DNA of 64,000 nt, from positions 186,001-250,000 of the forward strand of contig NZ_JAJAUZ010000001.1 of NCBI RefSeq assembly GCF_020532645.1. The letters run 5' to 3'. The notes under the pieces were generated by a model. The model ran no database searches. It saw only the letters and a program-made list of their open reading frames with translations, and was not told the origin of the DNA. Each line of letters opens with the position of its first letter. Position 1 is the first letter of the stretch. Below are positions 17,971 through 24,656 of this stretch, in pieces. The DNA comes from Streptomyces bambusae (GTDB lineage: Bacteria > Actinomycetota > Actinomycetes > Streptomycetales > Streptomycetaceae). Both the position numbers and the translations under genes were made by a program.

Positions 17971-18930
17971 GTGTTACGGGTGCACTTCAGTGCCGAGGAC
18001 CTGCTCAACGTCACCTTCATCGCCGAACCGTTCCCGCTGATCGAGCTGGCGGTGGCGCTCGTCGCCTGGCAGCGCTCCGACGAGCAGGCCGTCTTCGGGC
18101 GCTGGCGCCGGCGGCTGGCCGGTGAGCTGCCCGGTCCGGTCCGGCCGCTGCTGGACCTGCTGCGGCCCGACGGGGACAACCCCCAGTTCGTGGAGCCCTT
18201 CGTGCCCGACCTGGACGGGGCCCTGGAGGCGGTCCGGGCCTCCGCCGGGCGGCTCACGCTCCCGCAGCTCCGGCGCACGGCCGGCCGGGCGCCGGGGTCC
18301 GACTCCTGGCTGCGCGGGCTGTGGCGGGCGGACCCCACGGCCTGGGACCAACTGGATGCCGCCCTGCGTGCCGGGTACGAGGCGGTGATCGCCCCGCACT
18401 GGCAGCAGATCCGGCAGTGCTTCCAGGCGGACGTGGCCTGGCGCTCCCGGCTGCTGGCGGGGCACGGCATCAAGGCGGCGCTGGCCAGTACGCACCCCCT
18501 GGCCCGCTGGTCGGGGACGACGCTGGAGGTGGATCTGCCGCCCCGCTACGAGGTCCGGCTCGGCGGGCGCGGGCTGATGCTGATGCCCTCGCCGTTCTGG
18601 ACGGGGCGCCCGCTGCTGGCCGACCATCCGGGCGGCTCGTACGTCCTGTGCTACCCGGCGATGACCCCGTTCCCGCTGGCCGGTCCGGCTCCGGCGGACG
18701 GAGCGCTGGACGCGCTGCTGGGCCGGACCCGGGCGGCCGTGCTCCAGTGTCTGGTCCGCGGCCGGACGACGACCGAGCTGGCCCGGGACCTCGACATCTC
18801 CCTGCCGTCGGCCTCGGAGCACACCCGCACCCTGCGGGCGGCCGGACTGATCACGACGGAGCGCGAGGGCAAGGCCGTCCTGCACTCGGCCACCGGCCTG
18901 GGCGTGGACCTGCTGCGCAGCGGCCGCTGA
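17971..18930 (+). CDS. ArsR-type helix-turn-helix regulator with TTA codon
   Basis: A 319-residue regulator of the Streptomyces DUF5937/ArsR type: a long N-terminal effector-like region and a C-terminal winged helix (about residues 245-310) with recognition helix 'TTTELARDLDISLPSASEHTRTL' in broken form and wing 'AGLITTEREGKAVLH'. GTG 17971 has an AGGGGG ribosome site 6 nt upstream; the next GTG (17980) would be too far from it. With this start the second codon (17974-17976) is TTA, so translation should need the bldA leucyl-tRNA that accumulates late in development. Targets are unknown; the nearest downstream gene encodes a secreted protein. Confidence 0.85.
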   Translation: MLRVHFSAEDLLNVTFIAEPFPLIELAVALVAWQRSDEQAVFGRWRRRLAGELPGPVRPLLDLLRPDGDNPQFVEPFVPDLDGALEAVRASAGRLTLPQLRRTAGRAPGSDSWLRGLWRADPTAWDQLDAALRAGYEAVIAPHWQQIRQCFQADVAWRSRLLAGHGIKAALASTHPLARWSGTTLEVDLPPRYEVRLGGRGLMLMPSPFWTGRPLLADHPGGSYVLCYPAMTPFPLAGPAPADGALDALLGRTRAAVLQCLVRGRTTTELARDLDISLPSASEHTRTLRAAGLITTEREGKAVLHSATGLGVDLLRSGR

Positions 18931-19084
18931 GTCCCTTCGGGGCCTTTCCGGCGGCCCTCCGGGGGTCTTCCGGGTCCTTTCGGGCAGCGCCGAAAGGATC
19001 GCGGCCGCCGCCGGGCGCGGCGGAGCATGGCGGCACGGGAGGAGACCAACGGGGGATCCGACCGGTCGGACAAGGAGACTGATC

Positions 19085-19678
19085 GTGACAGGACGTCGTA
19101 CGGCTCGCCGCGGTCCGTGGCGAATCGCGGTTGCCGCGCTGACCGCGGTGTGCGCAGTGCTCTTCGGGATGACGGCGTCGGCCGGGGCCGCGGACGGGTC
19201 CGCCGTGGACCGGTTCGGGGCGCAGGCCAGGAAGGCAGGGCTGAGCGCGGCCCAGGCCGAGGCGCTGCAGGCCCGGCTGGACGGGTACCTGGCCAAGGCC
19301 GGCGGCCGGCAGACCGCCGCGAACGAGATCACGTACGAGGGCAACGGCACGCTGGTCCTCGCGCTGCCGGGCGAGCGGAAGGCGCGCAGCCTGAACCCGG
19401 CGGCCCCGACCGCCCTCGCCGGCTGCTCGTACTACTGGTTCTGCACCTTCTCCGGGCCCGAGTTCACGGGGGACAGCCGGAGTGCCGAGCGGTGCAACAC
19501 GAACACGTACATCCCGTGGACCACGACCAACGGCTCCTGGATCAACAACCAGACGGGGGGCACCCGGGCCAAGCTGAAGAACCAGTCGTACACCATCCTC
19601 AGCTGGACCGCGGGGGCCTACTCCGAGCAGCGGTGGGGCGTGAACTGGGGCCCGATCCACTACATCGACCCCTGCTGA
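19085..19678 (+). CDS. Small secreted protein, peptidase inhibitor I36-like
   Basis: A 197-residue exported protein. Residues 1-35 form a Sec signal peptide (basic start, hydrophobic core, cleavage near ASAGAA). The C-terminal 90 residues look like the I36/SMPI beta/gamma-crystallin fold: four cysteines and many aromatics in 'CSYYWFCTFSGPEFTGDS' and a closing 'WGPIHYIDPC'. I36 proteins inhibit metalloproteases, but many Streptomyces members are only annotated by similarity. The start is GTG with AAGGAG 8 nt upstream. A strong terminator follows. Confidence 0.75.
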   Translation: MTGRRTARRGPWRIAVAALTAVCAVLFGMTASAGAADGSAVDRFGAQARKAGLSAAQAEALQARLDGYLAKAGGRQTAANEITYEGNGTLVLALPGERKARSLNPAAPTALAGCSYYWFCTFSGPEFTGDSRSAERCNTNTYIPWTTTNGSWINNQTGGTRAKLKNQSYTILSWTAGAYSEQRWGVNWGPIHYIDPC

Positions 19679-19739
19679 GCCGTCGCGCGACTCCTGCTGA
19701 GCCATAGGAGGCCTGCCGAGCGCCCCACCGCTACGGGCC

Positions 19740-19771
19740 AAGGCCCCCGGGGAATGATCCCCGGGGGCCTT
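19740..19771 (+). terminator. Intrinsic-type hairpin terminator
   Basis: Perfect 13-bp arms AAGGCCCCCGGGG / CCCCGGGGGCCTT around AATGAT, followed by a short T-rich stretch. It ends the I36-like gene and insulates pirin. Confidence 0.85.
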
Positions 19772-19796
19772 CCGTTCGTACGGGTGGCAGAAAGTT

Positions 19797-19815
19797 CGAG
19801 TTTCAACTAAACTCG
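19797..19815 (+). promoter_or_regulatory. Inverted repeat before pirin, MarR-type operator candidate
   Basis: CGAGTTT-N5-AAACTCG is a perfect 7-bp inverted repeat 21 bp before the pirin ATG and just upstream of its ribosome site. The AGTTT/AAACT layout is like operators of MarR-family redox or phenolic sensors. No regulator gene is adjacent. Confidence 0.6.
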
Positions 19816-19835
19816 ACGCAGAAGGAGGTCCGACC

Positions 19836-20831
19836 ATGCCTGCAGTGACTGTCGAGAACCCGTTGACCCTTCCGCGGGTGGCCGAGCCCCAGGGGGTCAC
19901 GGCCCGCAAGGTGCTGGCCGTGACGACCGCCCCGGGCGGCTTCGAGGGCGAGGGATTCCCGGTGCGGCGCGCGTTCGCCGGCATCAACTACCAGTACCTC
20001 GACCCGTTCATCATGATGGACCAGATGGGCGAGGTGGAGTACGCGCCGGGCGAGCCCAAGGGCACCCCCTGGCACCCCCACCGCGGCTTCGAGACCGTCA
20101 CGTACCTGATCGACGGGACCTTCGTCCACCAGGACAGCCACGGCGGCGGCGGAGTCATCAACGGCGGCGACACCCAGTGGATGACCGCCGGCTCCGGCCT
20201 CCTGCACATCGAGGCCCCGCCGGAGTCGCTCGTCGTCAGCGGCGGCCTGTTCCACGGCCTCCAGCTGTGGGTGAACCTCCCGGCTGCCGACAAGATGATG
20301 CCCCCGCGCTACCAGGACATCGGCGGCGGCAAGGTCCGGCTGCTCACCACCCCCGACGGCGGCGCGCTGCTGCGCGTCATCGCCGGTGAGCTGGACGGGC
20401 ACCAGGGCCCCGGCATCACCCACACGCCGATCACGATGATCCACGCCACCGTCACCCCGGGCGCCCAGCTCACCCTGCCGTGGCGCGAGGACTTCAACGG
20501 CCTCGCGTACGTCATGGCCGGGCGCGGCACCGTCGGCGAGGAGCGGCGGCCGGTCCACACCGGGCAGACCGCGGTCTTCGGCGAGGGCGGCTCGCTGACC
20601 GTACGGGCCGACGCCTCGCAGGACGCGCACACGCCGGACCTGGAGATCGTCCTGCTCGGCGGGCGGCCGATCCGCGAGCCGATGGCCCACTACGGCCCGT
20701 TCGTCATGAACAGCCGCGCGGAGCTCCAGCAGGCCTTCGACGACTTCCAGGCCGGCCGGCTCGGCACCATCCCCACCACGGCCCGCTCGGGGCTGGGGCA
20801 CCGGGGGACGGGCGAGGCGGACACGGAGTAG
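19836..20831 (+). CDS. Pirin family protein
   Basis: A 331-residue bicupin. The N-terminal cupin keeps the iron ligands of pirin: H80 and H82 in 'WHPHRGFETVTYLIDG', and H124 and E126 in 'GLLHIEAPPES'. The C-terminal cupin follows from about residue 185. Pirins are redox-sensing iron proteins or quercetinase-like dioxygenases; the role in Streptomyces is uncertain. AAGGAGG lies 7 nt before the ATG. It is a single gene with a probable operator at 19797-19815. Confidence 0.93.
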   Translation: MPAVTVENPLTLPRVAEPQGVTARKVLAVTTAPGGFEGEGFPVRRAFAGINYQYLDPFIMMDQMGEVEYAPGEPKGTPWHPHRGFETVTYLIDGTFVHQDSHGGGGVINGGDTQWMTAGSGLLHIEAPPESLVVSGGLFHGLQLWVNLPAADKMMPPRYQDIGGGKVRLLTTPDGGALLRVIAGELDGHQGPGITHTPITMIHATVTPGAQLTLPWREDFNGLAYVMAGRGTVGEERRPVHTGQTAVFGEGGSLTVRADASQDAHTPDLEIVLLGGRPIREPMAHYGPFVMNSRAELQQAFDDFQAGRLGTIPTTARSGLGHRGTGEADTE

Positions 20832-20920
20832 CCGGCGAACGTTTCGTGACGACGGGCCCGGCCCGGACGGCTTTCGAGCCGCCCGGGCCGGGCCCGTTCC
20901 GGTGTGCCCCGGGGGCCGGC

Positions 20921-21955
20921 TCAGCAGTTGGTCCTGGTGTCGCCCGGGTCGGACGTGCAGCTGCTGCTGCCGGCGGCGGTGTGGGTGCTGTCGTTGCCGC
21001 CGACGCCGTCCAGCGCGTTGATGGTGTCCTGGCCGGAGTCGCCGAAGCTGACGTCCGCGCCGGCGCCCGGGGTGATGGTGTCGTTGCCGCTGCCGCCGTC
21101 CGAGCGGTCGTCGCCGCTGCCGCCGAACAGCCGGTCGGCGCCGGAACCGCCTTCGAGGGTGTCGTCGCCGGTGCCGCCGTGCACGGTGTCGTCGCCCGAG
21201 CCGCCGCGCAGGCGGTCGTTCCCGCCGAGCCCGCAGACCACGTCGTCCTCGGCGGTGCCGGCCAGGATGTCGTTGCCGGGGGTGCCGACGAGGGTGCAGC
21301 CGAGGGAGTTGGCGACCTGGGCGGACGAGGCGGCGGTCTGCGCGGCCGCGTCGCCGGCACTGGCGGTGGCGGTCGCCTCGATCATGCCGGTGCGCTGCGG
21401 CTCGACGGTGACGGTGACGGTGGCGGCGGCACCGGGGGCCAGGTCACCGAGCGCGCACCCGGTGTCGGCCGCGCAGGTCCCCTGGCTCGCGGTCTGCGCG
21501 ACGGGGGCGGTGCCGGCGGGGGTGGGGGCGGTGAGCGTGACGCCGTGGGCCGTGGCCCGGCCCTTGTTGGTGACGGTGTAGGTGTACGTGTACGTCCCGC
21601 CGAGCGGGGCGGGCGCCGGCGCGGTCCGCACGGCCAGCCCCAGCTCGGCCTGCGCGTCCGGGGCCGGGGGCAGCGGGGGCACGGCCGGTACGGGTTCCTC
21701 GGCGGGCAGCGTCACGGCGGGGACGGGGTCGCCGGCAGTGGGAGGCCCGGCCGGGACGGCCGGTGCGGGGACGGCCGGTGCGGGGACGGCCGGTGCGGGG
21801 ACGGGGGGTGTCTGGCCGGGGGCCACCGGGGCCGGGTCGGTCTGGCCGGTTGCCGCCTGGGCCGGGGGCGGGTCGGCGTGCCCGGCTGCGGCCGGGGTCA
21901 GTACGGCTGCCGCGGTCAGGGCGACCGTGGTGAGGCCCGTCTTCCACCTGCTCAA
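20921..21955 (-). CDS. Secreted protein with DUF11-like and RTX calcium-binding repeats
   Basis: A 344-residue exported protein starting at TTG 21955, chosen for AGGAG 6 nt upstream. Order: signal peptide (about 1-27), Pro/Ala-rich linker including three 'VPAPA' units, a beta-sandwich of the DUF11/conserved-repeat type (about 105-200, 'TYTYTYTVTNKGRATAHGV'), then hemolysin-type nonapeptide repeats (GGxGDDT/x), about six from residue 225 on. A C-terminal pair of cysteines closes the protein. RTX repeats fold on calcium outside the cell. There is no type I secretion gene nearby and the signal peptide implies Sec export. Function unknown; a cell-surface or matrix role is a guess. Confidence 0.88.
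   Translation of the reverse strand: MSRWKTGLTTVALTAAAVLTPAAAGHADPPPAQAATGQTDPAPVAPGQTPPVPAPAVPAPAVPAPAVPAGPPTAGDPVPAVTLPAEEPVPAVPPLPPAPDAQAELGLAVRTAPAPAPLGGTYTYTYTVTNKGRATAHGVTLTAPTPAGTAPVAQTASQGTCAADTGCALGDLAPGAAATVTVTVEPQRTGMIEATATASAGDAAAQTAASSAQVANSLGCTLVGTPGNDILAGTAEDDVVCGLGGNDRLRGGSGDDTVHGGTGDDTLEGGSGADRLFGGSGDDRSDGGSGNDTITPGAGADVSFGDSGQDTINALDGVGGNDSTHTAAGSSSCTSDPGDTRTNC
21753..21797 (-). repeat. 15-bp tandem repeat coding the Pro-Ala linker
   Basis: Three copies of GGGACGGCCGGTGCG lie inside the RTX gene and encode the VPAPA-type linker, so length variation would stay in frame. Confidence 0.85.
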
Positions 21956-22149
21956 GTTGTGCTCCTGTCGCTCGCCCCCTGCTCAGCGCAAGGGTGAGCG
22001 CCCATGCCGTTCTGGCCGCGCCGCCACGCCGGTCCCCCCACCCCGACAACCCGATTGTCAGCCTGTGGCTCCACCCTGCGGCCATCACCGGCGGGGCAAT
22101 CCCAGCCCGTCCGGCGTTTGAGGACCGGGGGTGTGGGGCGGAGCCCCCG

Positions 22150-23148
22150 CTAGGCGTCCAGGAGGGGGGCGAGGCCGTCCAGAAGGCGGTGGAGGCCGAA
22201 CTCGAAGAGCGCGTCGAGGTCGAGGTCGTAGCCGGCAGACGCCAGGCGGGAGAGCGCGGGGAAGCGGCCGGAGGACAGCGTGGTCAGGAGCGCCGGCTCC
22301 TGCGTGTCCATCCACGCCTCGCTGTCGAGCCCGCTGTGCGCCTCCGCTTCGCGCTCGGACTCCAGGTTGACCGCGATGCCGCGCGCGTAGTTCAGCAGCA
22401 TCAGGTGCGCGGTGAACGCGGTCTGCAGGTCGAGCCCGTGCGCGTGCAGAACCGCCAGCGTCCACTCGCTGTACGGCAACGCCGAGACGATCACCTGCGG
22501 CCGGGTCATCGACAGCGCCGGCGCCAGCCACGGGTGCCGGCGGAACAGCCCCCACAGCTGCCGGGCCGCCAGCCCGACCGCCTCCCGCCACTCCGCCGGC
22601 GGCTCGTCCGGCAGCGGCCGCGCCGCGATGACCGTGTCCATCATCCGCGTCAGCAGGTCGTCCTTGTCGGCCACGTGCCGGTAGAGCGACATGGTCGCCA
22701 CCCCCAGCTCGGACGCCACCCGCCGCATGGAGACCGCGGCCAGCCCCTCCGCATCGGCGACCGCGACGGCGGCCCCCACGATCCGGCCGAGCGCCAGCCC
22801 GCCCGGCCCCGGACCCGCCTCGGCCGCGCGCACGGCGACGACGGGTGCGACCCGGGCGGCCCGTACCGGCCGCTCCGCCTCCGCCCCGGCCGGCGCCACC
22901 ACGGCCGCCCCGGCCGGCGCCACCGCCCGTTCCGCCACCACCGTCCCGACACCCGGCACCGCCCGCACCAGCCCTTCGTGCCGCAGTTCGGTCAGCACCC
23001 TGGTCGCGGTCGCCATCGCGACGCCCCACTGCCGGGTGATCTCGCGCGTCGACGGCACCCGGTCGCCCGGCGCGAGCTGCCCCGTCTCGATCCGCTGCCG
23101 CAGCTCGGCGACGATCCGGCCGTAACGCGGCCCCTCCTGTCCGCCCAC
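22150..23148 (-). CDS. Two-headed regulator: GntR winged helix fused to TetR-type domain
   Basis: A 332-residue regulator. Residues 5-72 form a GntR-type winged helix ('RYGRIVAELRQRIETGQLAPG', then 'TREITRQWGVAMATATRVLTEL'). After an Ala/Val/Pro-rich linker, residues about 115-170 form a TetR helix-turn-helix ('GLAAVSMRRVASELGVATMSLYRHV'), followed by a TetR C-terminal ligand domain. GTG 23148 is preferred over 23154 because GGAGGGG is then 6 nt upstream rather than overlapping. It is divergent from the FAD monooxygenase; two matching candidate operators lie between them. It probably represses both itself and the monooxygenase. Two different DNA-binding domains in one chain is a known but uncommon arrangement. 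Confidence 0.9.
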   Translation of the reverse strand: MGGQEGPRYGRIVAELRQRIETGQLAPGDRVPSTREITRQWGVAMATATRVLTELRHEGLVRAVPGVGTVVAERAVAPAGAAVVAPAGAEAERPVRAARVAPVVAVRAAEAGPGPGGLALGRIVGAAVAVADAEGLAAVSMRRVASELGVATMSLYRHVADKDDLLTRMMDTVIAARPLPDEPPAEWREAVGLAARQLWGLFRRHPWLAPALSMTRPQVIVSALPYSEWTLAVLHAHGLDLQTAFTAHLMLLNYARGIAVNLESEREAEAHSGLDSEAWMDTQEPALLTTLSSGRFPALSRLASAGYDLDLDALFEFGLHRLLDGLAPLLDA

Positions 23149-23160
23149 CGACACCCCTCC

Positions 23161-23172
23161 GTACTAGTGCAC
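23161..23172. promoter_or_regulatory. Candidate operator 1 of the GntR/TetR regulator
   Basis: GTACTAGTGCAC shares ACTAGTGCAC with the second site 80 bp away. It lies 13-24 bp upstream of the regulator start, suited to autorepression. Confidence 0.55.
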
Positions 23173-23240
23173 CTGAAACCCCGTCATCCTAGCCGCCGAC
23201 GGTGCGCGGTGTCCCTCGTGAGCCCCCTCCCCGACCCTTC

Positions 23241-23252
23241 TGCACTAGTGCA
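23241..23252. promoter_or_regulatory. Candidate operator 2 (perfect palindrome)
   Basis: TGCACTAGTGCA is a perfect 12-bp palindrome in the divergent intergenic region, upstream of the flavin monooxygenase promoter. Confidence 0.6.
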
Positions 23253-23291
23253 CTACCCTACAACATCTCCGAATCAAAAGGCAATTCGGGC

Positions 23292-23321
23292 TTGCACCCT
23301 CTTCCGCGTACGCCGTACATT
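23292..23321 (+). promoter_or_regulatory. Leaderless promoter of the FAD monooxygenase
   Basis: TTGCAC (23292-23297) and TACATT (23316-23321) are 18 bp apart; the -10 ends 7 nt before the ATG, so the transcript would begin at or near the start codon. No ribosome site is seen. Confidence 0.5.
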
Positions 23322-23328
23322 CGCCGTC

Positions 23329-24540
23329 ATGAAGAACAACGAGATCCTCATCAGCGGCGCCGGCATCGCAGGGCCGGCCCTGGCGTACTGGCTACGCAAG
23401 GCCGGCTTCGCGGTCACGATCGTCGAGCGCGCCCCGCAGCCCCGCCCCGGCGGCCAGACCGTGGACCTGCGCGGCGCCGGCCGGACCGTCGTCGAGCGGA
23501 TGGGCCTGATGGACCGGGCCAAGGCGGAGAGCGTCCACCAGCACGGCATCGCCCTCGTCGACGCCGCCGGCCGGGTCACCGCGCGGGTCGGCGCCGACAG
23601 CTTCGGCGGCGAGGGCATCGTCTCCGAGATCGAGATCCTCCGCGGCGACCTCGCCCGCCTCCTGTACGAGGCCACCCTGCCGGACACCGAGTACCTGTGG
23701 GACGACACGATCACCGCGCTGGACCAGGACGCGGACGGCGTCACCGTCACCTTCGAGAAGGCTCCGCCGCGCCGGTTCGCGCTGGTCGTCGGCGCCGACG
23801 GACCGCACTCCGTGGTCCGCTCCCTGGCCTTCGGTCCCGAGCGGGACTGCGTCCGCCCGCTCGGCCTGTACACCGCCTGGTTCACCGCCACCGCGGACCT
23901 GGACCTCGACGGCTGGTACCTGATGCACAACGCGCCCGGCGGACTGGTCGCCTCCGCCCGCCCCGGCCGGCTCCCCGGCGAGATCAAGGCCGGTTTCAGC
24001 TTCCGCTCCGACCCGATCGCGTACGACCGCCGGGACACCGCCGCGCAGCGGGCCGTCGTCGCCGAGCGGTTCGCCGGCGTCGGCTGGGAGACCCCGCGCC
24101 TGCTGCGCGCCATGCACACCGCACCGGACTTCTTCCTCGACTCCATGGGGCAGGTCCGCCTCGACGGCCGGTCGCGCGGCCGCGTGGTGCTGCTCGGCGA
24201 CGCCGGGTACTGCGCGAGCCCGCTGACCGGCCTCGGGACCAGCCTCGCGCTGGTCGGCGCGTACGTCCTGGCCGGCGAGCTGGCGGCCGCCGGGGGCGAC
24301 CACCGCACCGCCTTCGGCCGCTACGACGAGCTGATGCGCCCGTACGTCGACCAGGCCCAGGAACTCCCGCCGGGCGGCGCCGCGGGGTTCGCGCCGACCG
24401 GCCGGTTCGGCATCCGGATGCGGAACCTCTCCATGCGCCAGATGACCCGCTGGCCGATGCGGAACCTGCTCGCCGCGCAGTTCGCCAAGGCCGGCTCCAT
24501 CGCCCTGCCGGAATACGCACTCCCCGCGCAGACCGCATGA
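23329..24540 (+). CDS. FAD-dependent monooxygenase (aromatic hydroxylase family)
   Basis: A 403-residue flavoprotein monooxygenase of the p-hydroxybenzoate hydroxylase fold. N-terminal dinucleotide motif 'SGAGIAGPALAYWLRKAG' (residues 8-25), the middle 'VVGADGPHSVVRSLAF' DG-motif, and the 'VVLLGDAGYCASPLTGLG' FAD ribityl motif near residue 285. It lacks a C-terminal thioredoxin-like domain. The group includes TetX-like drug-modifying enzymes and antibiotic tailoring hydroxylases; the substrate cannot be named. Regulation by the divergent GntR/TetR protein is likely, which suggests an enzyme induced by a small foreign molecule. Confidence 0.93.
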   Translation: MKNNEILISGAGIAGPALAYWLRKAGFAVTIVERAPQPRPGGQTVDLRGAGRTVVERMGLMDRAKAESVHQHGIALVDAAGRVTARVGADSFGGEGIVSEIEILRGDLARLLYEATLPDTEYLWDDTITALDQDADGVTVTFEKAPPRRFALVVGADGPHSVVRSLAFGPERDCVRPLGLYTAWFTATADLDLDGWYLMHNAPGGLVASARPGRLPGEIKAGFSFRSDPIAYDRRDTAAQRAVVAERFAGVGWETPRLLRAMHTAPDFFLDSMGQVRLDGRSRGRVVLLGDAGYCASPLTGLGTSLALVGAYVLAGELAAAGGDHRTAFGRYDELMRPYVDQAQELPPGGAAGFAPTGRFGIRMRNLSMRQMTRWPMRNLLAAQFAKAGSIALPEYALPAQTA

Positions 24541-24566
24541 GCGCGGGGCACGCCCGGCCAGGGCCC

Positions 24567-24656
24567 GTCCCGGCCCTACGCCCCGTCCCGGCCCTACGCC
24601 CCGTCCCGGCCCTACGCCCCGTCCCGGCCCTACGCCCCGTCCCGGCCCTACGCCCC
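24567..24656. repeat. Five tandem copies of an 18-bp unit over a gene end
   Basis: GTCCCGGCCCTACGCCCC repeats with period 18 at 24567, 24585, 24603, 24621 and 24639. The last copy carries the CTA that is the TAG stop codon of the SpoIIE gene on the minus strand. It lies between convergent genes. Confidence 0.92.
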
